Positions 14,151 to 21,337 of a DNA stretch of 21,337 nt are shown here, piece by piece. Below the pieces are notes generated by a model, which was not told where the DNA came from, searched no databases, and saw only the letters and a program-made list of their open reading frames with translations. Origin of the DNA: an uncultured Clostridia bacterium (GTDB taxonomy: Bacteria; Bacillota; Clostridia; Oscillospirales; Acutalibacteraceae); assembly GCA_937912175.1 (NCBI GenBank), contig CALDOU010000062.1, positions 1-21,337 of the forward strand. Reading direction: 5' to 3'. How positions within the stretch are numbered: the first letter of the stretch is position 1; each line of letters starts with the position of its first letter. Made by a program: the position numbers and the translations under genes.

Positions 14151-15246
14151 AAAATATTTATGTTTAGTAATTATTTTGGTTGTTTCTTTTATTTTGTCGG
14201 GATGTGTGGAGCAACAACAAATTTATCAAAAATTAATTATTCAAGGAATCGGAATTGATTGTGAAAATAAAAATGAATATATAATTACAATTCAAGCTTT
14301 AGACTTCAAAAATCCGGTAAACGAAGACGAACCTAATACAAAAACATTTGAAATAAGAGGAACGTCTTTGGCGGAAGCCTTGGAAAACATTTCAAAACAA
14401 ACCAGTTTAACTCCTGTTTATTCACAAAATCTTATTATAGTGTTGGGAAAAAAAGTCGCTCAAAACGGAATAAATAATTTTATGGATTTTTTTATTCGTC
14501 ATTGTGAAACCCGGCCAAAAGTAAAACTTTGTATTACCGAAAAAGAAGCCGCAAATATTTTTAGAGTAAAATCAAATAATAAGCCTATAAAAGCCAAAGA
14601 TATCCATGATCTTATTCCCGATGAGCTGAATTCAGATATATTACATTTTGTTTCGGATTTAAAAAGCAATATTTCCGACTCATATATGGCGTGGATTTCG
14701 CCTGAATTTAATTCTGACGGAGATAAAATAAAATTAAATGGAATAGGGGTGTTTTCCGATGACATTTTAAAAGATTTTATAGAAGAAGATATGGCACGGG
14801 GATTTATGATTTTAAAATGCGTGCCTAATTTTAATGCTTATAATTTGAACTTGGATAACATCGGTGATATAACGTGTTTGATTAATAAATCTTCAAATAA
14901 TACAAAAGCGTGGGTTGAAAACGATGATATTAATTTTGAAATAAATTTAAAATCAGAAGCTGTCGTACACTCAATTGATAAAAAAATTGATGCTTACTTT
15001 TACGAAAGCATCAAAAACGAAATTTCAAACAGTCTTTGCAAAACAACAGAGCATTTTTGTAAGTTGATTATAGATTATGAAATTAAAAACGGTATTGATG
15101 TATTAGGGTGGGGAAGAGTTTTAAAAAATTCCAATCCTCATTATTTTAAAAATATAGAAGCTGATTGGAAAGAAAAAATAAAAAAATGCAAATATAAAAT
15201 TGTTCAAACATCCGAGGTGAAAATCACAGGGAAAGAACCTATCTGA
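14140..15246 (+). CDS. gerAC: Spore germinant receptor subunit C (GerAC family lipoprotein)
   Basis: This 368-aa lipoprotein has a signal sequence ending in LSGC, with Cys22 as the lipid-attachment site. The family opening is IQGIGIDCENKNEYIITIQALD, followed by SLAEALENISKQTSLTPVYSQNLIIVLGK. The C-terminal domain ends WGRVLKNSNPHYFK...W, with the typical Trp-rich family pattern. It lies on the outer face of the spore inner membrane and is needed for receptor function. It starts at a TTG inside gerAB with AAAGGAG about 10 nt upstream. The stop at 15244-15246 directly abuts the convergent lysC stop, with no terminator between them. Confidence 0.93.
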   Translation: MKIKKYLCLVIILVVSFILSGCVEQQQIYQKLIIQGIGIDCENKNEYIITIQALDFKNPVNEDEPNTKTFEIRGTSLAEALENISKQTSLTPVYSQNLIIVLGKKVAQNGINNFMDFFIRHCETRPKVKLCITEKEAANIFRVKSNNKPIKAKDIHDLIPDELNSDILHFVSDLKSNISDSYMAWISPEFNSDGDKIKLNGIGVFSDDILKDFIEEDMARGFMILKCVPNFNAYNLNLDNIGDITCLINKSSNNTKAWVENDDINFEINLKSEAVVHSIDKKIDAYFYESIKNEISNSLCKTTEHFCKLIIDYEIKNGIDVLGWGRVLKNSNPHYFKNIEADWKEKIKKCKYKIVQTSEVKITGKEPI

Positions 15247-16470
15247 TTAAATTAAATTATCTTCTTCAAAAAATTTGCTGTGTATTGCATTTGTGGCGTT
15301 GCTCATATCATGTGACGGTATGATGATAGAAACTCTCTTGTTGTTGCAAGCCACCATTTCTATGTTTATTTTTAATTCGGATAATGTTTCAAACATTATG
15401 GAAGCTATATTTATATTAATATTTTCAGATATATTTATAACCGATATTTCTGATTTGTCTTTGTCATAAAATATTTGAGCTTTATTTTCACAAGGTATAA
15501 ATTCTTCTAATATTTTAACGGTTTCATTGAGTTTTTCTTTTGAAACGGTAAATACCAGAGAGTTTTTATCTTTTTTTCCAATGGGTTTTAACAAAGCGTC
15601 GACGTGAATTTCAGATTTTTCGAGTTTTTCAAAAATGGCTTTTTTAAATTCTTGGTTGTTGTATAAATCTGTAATTGTAATTTTTACAATATCGTTTAAT
15701 ACCGCAATTCCGCTTATACAATTAATATTATTACTTGATATTTGTTTAACAATGGTACCTTTGGGATTGTTTAACATGCTGGAAAGGACCTCTATTTCAA
15801 CATTGTTTTTTTGTGCAGTGGAAATAGACCTTTCGTTAAGAACTTGTGCGCCATAATAAGAAAGTTCAAACATTTCTTTATAAGATATTGTTTTTAGTTT
15901 TTTTGCGGATGCAACAATTCGCGGGTCACAAGTATACACTCCGTCAACGTCGGTATAAATTTTACAGACATCAGCATTAACAGCCGCCGCAATAGCTACG
16001 GCACTGGTATCTGAACCGCCTCGCCCGAAGGTGGTTATATCATTATTTGCGTTAATTCCTTGAAATCCTGCTATAATTACTATGTTTTTTCGGTTTAACT
16101 CATGTTTAACTCTGTCTGTTATAATATTAATTATTTCAGCATTACCGTAGGATGAATCAGTATGAAACCCTGCTTGCCACCCTGTGAGCGAGATTGCAGG
16201 AAATCCTAATTTTTCAATGGTTATGGCAAGTAATGCAGAAGATATTTGTTCGCCGGCGGATAAAAGAGCGTCAAGTTCTCTTTTTGATGGGGAGGAATTT
16301 ATATTGTAAGCACTTTTTATAAGATTATCAGTAGTATTTCCTTGAGCAGAAACTACAACTATAACGTCATTGTTTTTGGAATATAAATCGGTTATTGTTT
16401 TTGCAACATTAAGTAAATGGTGGGCGTCGGCCACAGAGCTTCCACCAAATTTCTGAACTATAAGGCTCAT
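15247..16470 (-). CDS. lysC: Aspartate kinase, monofunctional
   Basis: This 407-aa enzyme phosphorylates aspartate, the first step toward lysine, threonine, methionine and diaminopimelate. The kinase domain (about 1-240) begins VQKFGGSSV (5-13) and has GRGGSDTSAVAIAAAVNADVCKIYTDVDGVYTCDPR for substrate and ATP binding. Two ACT domains follow (about 262-335 and 340-400), so feedback inhibition by an amino acid is expected; the effector is not readable. The length matches single-function kinases. AGGAGC lies 8-10 nt before the ATG. A TATAAT (16499-16494) upstream could be a -10 box but no -35 is obvious, and no lysine riboswitch was seen. Diaminopimelate and dipicolinate production may link it to spore and wall genes around it. 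Confidence 0.93.
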   Translation of the reverse strand: MSLIVQKFGGSSVADAHHLLNVAKTITDLYSKNNDVIVVVSAQGNTTDNLIKSAYNINSSPSKRELDALLSAGEQISSALLAITIEKLGFPAISLTGWQAGFHTDSSYGNAEIINIITDRVKHELNRKNIVIIAGFQGINANNDITTFGRGGSDTSAVAIAAAVNADVCKIYTDVDGVYTCDPRIVASAKKLKTISYKEMFELSYYGAQVLNERSISTAQKNNVEIEVLSSMLNNPKGTIVKQISSNNINCISGIAVLNDIVKITITDLYNNQEFKKAIFEKLEKSEIHVDALLKPIGKKDKNSLVFTVSKEKLNETVKILEEFIPCENKAQIFYDKDKSEISVINISENININIASIMFETLSELKINIEMVACNNKRVSIIIPSHDMSNATNAIHSKFFEEDNLI

Positions 16471-16563
16471 TGAAAATTCAGCTCCTAATAGGAATTATAG
16501 AATTTGATAATGGAATATATTGTTGTTTTTAGTTTATGCCGAATGTTTTGGTAATGCTATAAT

Positions 16564-18873
16564 TTATGTTCGTTTTTTGTTTTTTTCTGTTGGTTTGGAA
16601 TTTTCGCTCGGAGTGTTTGTTGACTCATCCGGTGGATTAGACCCGGTTGTATTATTTTGATTTTCGATATTTTCCGTTGAGTTGGTTTCGGGTGTCGGAG
16701 TATCGTTGGCTTCGGGAATTTTAGATGTGTTTACCGAATGAGAAGAGCATACAGGCGGAAGGTTATTGCTTACATAATATCCGGTAGCGGTTCCGGAACA
16801 GCTTGGGCTTGCAATATTACCGGAATTTTTACAGTAAGTTTCACTTATTACATCCTTATCATAAGTGTAGTCAATATTTGGTTTTCCTTCCAAGTATTTT
16901 GTCATAATGTGTTTCCAAATCCTTATAGCTGCCGAAGTTTCACTGATGCGTTTGGGATTATCATAGCCCGTCCAAATTCCTGCCACTGCATAAGGGCTGA
17001 GCCCAATAAACCAACTGTCGTAATCATCCGTTGTGGTACCGGTTTTTCCCACGATATTCCAATCCGGAATATTTGCGGAACGCCCTGTACCTTCGGGTCC
17101 TACTATTACATTTCTTAAAAGGCGATTCATAATTGTTGCGGTGGAAGAAGCTACTGCTTGAGACGGCATATTTTCCCTGTTATCCAAAATAACTTTGTCA
17201 TTTCTGTCAGTAACATAAAAATAGGTATAAGGTTTGTTGAATTTTCCTCCGTTACCGAAGATTTGGAAAGCGGCAGTCATTTCACAAGGAGTTACGCCAT
17301 AGTGAGTACCGCCCGTGGCAAGAGCGGACAAAGATTTAGAGTCGTTTGTATCAAGGCTTGTTATTCCCAGTTTTTTTGTTAAAAATTCATAGCTCTTATA
17401 AGGCGTTAAAAGTTTTACCATTTGAGCGGCAGGGGCGTTTGCGGATTTTTCTATTGCCCATTGGAGTGTTACCTTCCCTTTATAGCTTTTATACCAGTTT
17501 TCAGGCCAATTTTTAACTGTATTGTTTCCATCGCTATCAATTTGTAAAGGTTCGTCAGGAATTAAAGAGGAATAATTATATATTCCGGCATCTATTATCG
17601 GGGTATAAGCGGCAATCGGTTTGATAGTAGAACCGGGTTGACGTTTTGCTACGTTTGCACGGTCATATAATAAATTTCCGGTTTTTTCCTTTCTGGAACC
17701 TAAAGTGGCTAAAATTCTTCCGTCATATCCCATCATGGTATATCCCAATTCCAAGTTCTTATCTTTGGGCATAACGGAACTATCTTTAAGAGCACTTTCA
17801 GCTATGTTTTGCGCTCTTTGGTCCATTGCACAATATATTTTAAGACCCTGTGTATATATCATGTCTTCTGCGGTAGATTTTCCGATGCTGTATTTTGAAC
17901 ATAAATCATTGACAACGTCTCTGATTAAGGCTTCCATGTACCAGCCACGTACATTTGCTGAACCGGTTTCTTCTTCGGATTCCGATATATTATCGAAGGA
18001 TAGTTTTGAAGATTCTTCAAGAGCGGCTTCGCATTCTTGTTCGGAAATCATTTTTTGTTCCAGCATTTCCTTAAGAACGAGTTCACGTCTTTCTTTATTG
18101 TTTTGCGGATGATAGATAGGATTATGTGCTGTGGGGTTTTGAGTAATTGCCGCTATTGTTGCGCATTGAGCCAAAGAACATTCTTGAATGTTTTTATTAA
18201 AATATAAGTTTGCGGCAGCTTGTACCCCTCGGCTTCCTCCTCCAAAGTTTACTACATTAAGGTATGATTCCAAAATTTCATCCTTGGAATATCTCTCTTC
18301 AAGTTCTGCAGCACGGAATATTTCGCGAACTTTTCTTGTTAAGCTTGCTTGATTGTCTTCGGTTATATTCTTTATTAATTGTTGAGTTAAAGTGGATCCA
18401 CCGTAGCTTTGGGTTCCTTTTAAAAGGTTCATTATAGCTCCGGTAGTTCTGAAAAAATCTACGCCGTGATGATCATAAAAGCGCTTGTCTTCAATTGCTA
18501 TAATAGCGTTTTTCATGTTTTGAGGGATATCTTGAAAATCCACCCAAACACGGTTTTCCAGATTATATACTCTTTGATACTCTTGCGGAACTCCTTCTTC
18601 GTCATTTACATATACAAAGCTGGTTAGTGCCATTTTTGAAGCGTTGATGTTAAGAGCAACATCATTTTCAAGTATAGTGGATTTATATAATCTTAAAGAA
18701 CCGAGAATAAATAATATAGTTGTGAAAAAAATTATTATTAAACTTAAAAAAAATCTGAAAGATAAATTCAATAAGGAAGACGAAAGTCTTTTTTTCTGAT
18801 TTTTATGTTTTTGTTTTATTGAAATATTTGCATTTTTTGAGCTGCTGTATTGGCTGATATCAGTTTTACGCAT
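16564..18873 (-). CDS. Class A penicillin-binding protein (PBP1A-type)
   Basis: This is a 769-aa bifunctional peptidoglycan synthase. It has a basic cytoplasmic N-terminus (1-39) and one membrane anchor (40-62). The GT51 glycosyltransferase domain (about 95-290) has catalytic Glu128 in IEDKRFYDHHG and GGSTLTQQLIKN (158-169). The transpeptidase domain (about 370-665) has SxxK at Ser415 (STIK), SxN at Ser477 (SAN) and KTGT at 610-613. All catalytic motifs are intact. The C-terminal tail (about 680-769) has four cysteines and then a Thr/Pro/Asn/Ser-rich low-complexity stretch, exposed outside the cell. The Shine-Dalgarno AAGGGG is 7 nt from the ATG. It may be either vegetative or sporulation-linked; the neighbours sleC and lysC do not decide. 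Confidence 0.93.
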   Translation of the reverse strand: MRKTDISQYSSSKNANISIKQKHKNQKKRLSSSLLNLSFRFFLSLIIIFFTTILFILGSLRLYKSTILENDVALNINASKMALTSFVYVNDEEGVPQEYQRVYNLENRVWVDFQDIPQNMKNAIIAIEDKRFYDHHGVDFFRTTGAIMNLLKGTQSYGGSTLTQQLIKNITEDNQASLTRKVREIFRAAELEERYSKDEILESYLNVVNFGGGSRGVQAAANLYFNKNIQECSLAQCATIAAITQNPTAHNPIYHPQNNKERRELVLKEMLEQKMISEQECEAALEESSKLSFDNISESEEETGSANVRGWYMEALIRDVVNDLCSKYSIGKSTAEDMIYTQGLKIYCAMDQRAQNIAESALKDSSVMPKDKNLELGYTMMGYDGRILATLGSRKEKTGNLLYDRANVAKRQPGSTIKPIAAYTPIIDAGIYNYSSLIPDEPLQIDSDGNNTVKNWPENWYKSYKGKVTLQWAIEKSANAPAAQMVKLLTPYKSYEFLTKKLGITSLDTNDSKSLSALATGGTHYGVTPCEMTAAFQIFGNGGKFNKPYTYFYVTDRNDKVILDNRENMPSQAVASSTATIMNRLLRNVIVGPEGTGRSANIPDWNIVGKTGTTTDDYDSWFIGLSPYAVAGIWTGYDNPKRISETSAAIRIWKHIMTKYLEGKPNIDYTYDKDVISETYCKNSGNIASPSCSGTATGYYVSNNLPPVCSSHSVNTSKIPEANDTPTPETNSTENIENQNNTTGSNPPDESTNTPSENSKPTEKNKKRT

Positions 18874-18954
18874 TCCAAACCCCTTACTTTTTTACTTCTG
18901 GTTTTTTTAGAATAAATTTATACTGAAAATAAAATCAAATTATAGATAATAAAA

Positions 18955-18984
18955 AGGATATCACATACGGCATAAATTAGTCAA
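18955..18984 (-). promoter_or_regulatory. Possible promoter of the class A PBP gene
   Basis: On the minus strand TTGACT (18984-18979, 5 of 6) is followed after 18 nt by TATCCT (18960-18955, 4 of 6), with TGA directly before the -10 as an extended element. The leader would be about 75 nt. Apart from this, the 233-nt interval 18874-19106 is AT-rich and shows no gene, structured RNA or clear terminator for sleC. Confidence 0.4.
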
Positions 18985-19106
18985 TAATTATAGAATACAT
19001 GATAAAATTTATTCGCATGATACTTGTTTTTATGTATTGAAATAATTATAGATTATAGCTTTATTTGGAAAATAGTGTAGTTAAATTTTATATTGAAAAA
19101 ATATTT

Positions 19107-20330
19107 TTATGTTAATCGTTCAACAGCGGTATATATTTTCGAAATTTCATACCATGTAGCATAATCAACAATTCCGGTTTGAGATAATCCGAAAATTTCT
19201 TGAAATTTTTTAACTGCATTTACTGTGCTTTGTTCATATAATCCATCTACGGCAATTTTATTTATTGCGGGATAATTGTTACTTATGGAATTAAGTTGTT
19301 GTTGAATGGTTCTAACGGGTTCTCCCGTTGAATTTAACTGCAATGTTTCACCGGGAAAAGATATGGGAACTCCTGTGACTTGATTTGTGGTCTTAAGATA
19401 AATTTCAGCTCCGTAATAAGTTCTTAAAATATCAATATATCCGGTTCCGTTTTCGGCCAGTTCTTTTGACCCCCATTGTGATAGCCATTCCGGACATGTT
19501 ACATTTTTTCCGTCACAGTATTGGGTGAATAGTGGCTGTTTTATATCCGGTTTAGTAATGTATGTTGAGAAAATCTCATCGACTATTTGTGATATTTCTT
19601 GAAATATATTTCTTTGATACACGAATTTTTGGTCGTAAGATGTTGTTGAAGTTATAGTGAAATTCTTTCCTCTACTACGATACCATTCGGTATAAACTCG
19701 ATTTAACGTAAAAGAAATTATGGTTAATACATTTGCTCTGATGGCGGCCTCCGGCCAAGTTGCGTATATTTCACTGCTTGCAACGTTTTTTATATAATCT
19801 TTATAGGGAATCCAGTAGTTTGGTACATCTGTATCATCGGGAGTGCCGTCATGTACGACTATATATTCCGGGACAACTACATTGTTTAGTACAACAAAGC
19901 CGCTTGGTTTTGGCAGTTCTTTTACGGGATCTTCTGAAATTTTTGGGGGGTATTCTCCGAATAATGTATGTGGGGGAATAGCATAATTTAAATTTTGCGG
20001 TTCGGAATTTGTGGATTTTTTCATAAATACATTTTGTTCAGCTAAGGTATTGGGTAAAACTTGAACTTTTTCAATAGTAACGGTGTCAAAGCCTGCGTTT
20101 GTAAAAGTTATGTTATATTCACCGTACGGCAAAGGTGAATTAGGTTCCAAAGAATATTCTATCGGTGGTGTATTTAAAATTACAGTGTCCGATTTTCCCG
20201 AATTATTTGTTACTACTTCTTCAATTATTTTTTCGGGGTCGGAAGATAAAGAAATTTGTGCAGTTGTATTTGGTAATGGCTTTCCCAGAGTTTCGTTGAA
20301 AATATTTAATTGAAGTTGACCTTGACTCAA
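19107..20330 (-). CDS. sleC: SleC-like spore cortex-lytic enzyme
   Basis: This 407-aa protein lacks a standard signal peptide, as expected for SleC, which is made in the mother cell and placed at the cortex surface. Residues 1-105 form an Ig-like pro-region. Residues about 150-318 match the SpoIID/LytB-like lytic transglycosylase core: KNVASSEIYATWPEAAIRAN (181-200), with Glu187 as likely catalytic acid, then TLNRVYTEWYRSRG and LSQWGS. Residues about 328-400 are a peptidoglycan-binding domain with GLYEQSTVNAVKKFQ. It would degrade cortex during germination. It starts at TTG with AGGTGA 4-5 nt upstream. No Csp protease gene, the usual activator in Clostridia, lies in this window. The family is clear; the zymogen processing site is discussed separately. 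Confidence 0.85.
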   Translation of the reverse strand: MSQGQLQLNIFNETLGKPLPNTTAQISLSSDPEKIIEEVVTNNSGKSDTVILNTPPIEYSLEPNSPLPYGEYNITFTNAGFDTVTIEKVQVLPNTLAEQNVFMKKSTNSEPQNLNYAIPPHTLFGEYPPKISEDPVKELPKPSGFVVLNNVVVPEYIVVHDGTPDDTDVPNYWIPYKDYIKNVASSEIYATWPEAAIRANVLTIISFTLNRVYTEWYRSRGKNFTITSTTSYDQKFVYQRNIFQEISQIVDEIFSTYITKPDIKQPLFTQYCDGKNVTCPEWLSQWGSKELAENGTGYIDILRTYYGAEIYLKTTNQVTGVPISFPGETLQLNSTGEPVRTIQQQLNSISNNYPAINKIAVDGLYEQSTVNAVKKFQEIFGLSQTGIVDYATWYEISKIYTAVERLT

Positions 20331-20415
20331 AAAATCACCTCATAATGAATTTGATTTTGGTAATTTAAATTTATTAATTTAAACTTGATTTTATGAATAT
20401 TTATTTTATAAAAAT

Positions 20416-20448
20416 ATTCCCGACTTTACTAAAAGTAAGGTCGGGAAT
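20416..20448 (-). terminator. Terminator of the surface protein gene
   Basis: A 15-bp stem pairs 20416-20430 (ATTCCCGACTTTACT) with 20434-20448 (one G-U pair) around an AAA loop. Read on the minus strand it is followed by ATTTTTAT. It lies 18 nt after the stop of the gene at 20467 and separates it from sleC, which must have its own promoter in 20331-20415. Confidence 0.85.
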
Positions 20449-20466
20449 GGTGCTTAAGCAATTAAA

Positions 20467-21337
20467 TTATTTTTGATTGTTTTTTTGTTCTTCTTTTTCT
20501 TTTTTATGACTAAGATATATTAACATCCAAATTAATGTTGCTCCGATGATTAAGATTAAAAGCACTGATATAAATTCGTTGTCAATTGCCCATTTATAGA
20601 TATTGTCATAAGTTGATTTATCGGTTATTTTTTTGAAGGCATTCGAAAGTGCGGATAATATGCTACCGTTGTTTTCCGAATCACTGTTATTGCCGCCGCT
20701 GATATCTACGTTGTTTTCGGAACTTTTGCCGCTATCGGTACTTATATCGCTATTTGTTGTATTATCTTCTTGAGATTCATCGATTAAATTTCCCAGTTTA
20801 GAAACAAGTCCTTCACCTAAAAGGGATTTTAATTCGTCTTCATTATTTACAAGGCTTGATACCGAAATTTGCATGTCCGAAGGATTTTCGCTGAAATTAG
20901 GTATCTTTTTGGCCGCTATACCGAATAAACTAAATGAAGAAGTTTTAAATTGGGCCTGATTTTCAATGATGTTGAGGTCTAAATATTCCATGCTTCCGGT
21001 TGACTTTTCGTGGGCTACAACGGAATTGGTATATCCGGATAAATCCGGAACCGGAATAGTTACCGTTACGGATTGTCCGTAAGGAACTTCATAATTTTTT
21101 CCCGTTAATACATCAATTAAAGTAATTTCATAAAGCGAAAGGGCATTTCTGCGGTCTACTTTTGAAGAGAAGTTTTCCAATTGTTCTTTGTCATCGGTCA
21201 AAGGTTTGACTACTAATTTAATGTTCCAATCCACTCCTGAAATTGAAACGCCGTTAGAAGAGTGATTTATTTCTCCGGATTGATATTGTGCCGATTTTAA
21301 TTGAGATAGATTTGTGACTTGAGCTTTTTCTTCATCG
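20467..21337 (-). CDS. Membrane-anchored surface protein, 5' part beyond the window
   Basis: The frame stays open to the right edge: translating the minus strand from 21336 gives DEEKAQVTNLSQLKSAQY and no stop before the GTG at 21234, so that GTG is probably internal and the gene is partial at its N-terminus. The visible 289 codons contain a beta-rich module, with VTVTIPVPDLSGYTN and a FKTSSFSLFGIA ending that is common in Gram-positive surface proteins. An acidic Ser/Asn/Asp-rich linker follows. Near the C-terminus is one membrane helix (FISVLLILIIGATLIWMLIYL) and a short Lys/Glu-rich cytoplasmic tail. No LPXTG motif is visible, so anchoring is by the helix. Adhesion or sensing is possible; the function is not known. 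Confidence 0.7.
   Translation of the reverse strand, partial: DEEKAQVTNLSQLKSAQYQSGEINHSSNGVSISGVDWNIKLVVKPLTDDKEQLENFSSKVDRRNALSLYEITLIDVLTGKNYEVPYGQSVTVTIPVPDLSGYTNSVVAHEKSTGSMEYLDLNIIENQAQFKTSSFSLFGIAAKKIPNFSENPSDMQISVSSLVNNEDELKSLLGEGLVSKLGNLIDESQEDNTTNSDISTDSGKSSENNVDISGGNNSDSENNGSILSALSNAFKKITDKSTYDNIYKWAIDNEFISVLLILIIGATLIWMLIYLSHKKEKEEQKNNQK

Noticed and set aside
16471..16563. Lysine riboswitch upstream of aspartate kinase
   Set aside because: The intergenic stretch is only 93 nt and shows none of the long conserved stems of the L-box.
19082..19106. AAAAATATTTTT palindrome after sleC as terminator
   Set aside because: It has no G-C pairs and no loop; such A/T palindromes are common in this sequence.
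1..21337. Insertion sequences, prophage genes, CRISPR arrays, tRNA or rRNA genes
   Set aside because: No transposase, integrase, regularly spaced repeats, cloverleaf or rRNA-like segment was recognised on either strand.

Overview
The window comes from a low-GC, endospore-forming Firmicute, most likely an uncultured member of the Clostridia. The evidence is the AT-rich composition, a complete gerA-type germinant receptor operon, a SleC-like cortex-lytic enzyme, AGGAGG-type ribosome binding sites with frequent GTG and TTG starts, and short hairpin-plus-U-tract terminators. No mobile element, CRISPR array, rRNA or tRNA was seen. The content is mostly chromosomal housekeeping and sporulation genes, and the unusual points are in details.

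Left part, + strand, 1-5796: a CdaR/PucR-type regulator with its own promoter is followed by a division/cell-wall operon. That operon is ftsE, ftsX, a PcsB/EnvC-like coiled-coil M23 hydrolase (the probable FtsEX-controlled partner), a membrane-anchored S41 protein and a ComF-type phosphoribosyltransferase. Two points stand out. The ftsE leader can be drawn as an H-type pseudoknot that buries the ftsE Shine-Dalgarno sequence. The S41 protein has lost its PDZ domain, its catalytic Ser and Lys and its oxyanion loop while keeping an intact reading frame, so it looks like a conserved pseudoprotease. A 14-bp hairpin ends the operon.

Middle part, - strand, 5814-10638: a DUF952-Nudix fusion, an asparagine synthetase (asnB) with an extended -10 promoter, and an operon of lipoprotein cyclophilin, rsmD and a small coiled-coil protein ending at a strong terminator.

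Right part, 10782-21337: a possible 15-codon leader ORF, a seven-cysteine small protein and its terminator lie upstream of gerAA-gerAB-gerAC on the + strand. All three ger genes use non-ATG starts. gerAC abuts, with no spacer, a convergent aspartate kinase gene. On the - strand follow a class A penicillin-binding protein, sleC, and a membrane-anchored surface protein cut by the right window edge; its reading frame is open to the last base. The germinant receptor and a likely cortex hydrolase therefore lie within 10 kb, separated by lysC and the PBP gene.
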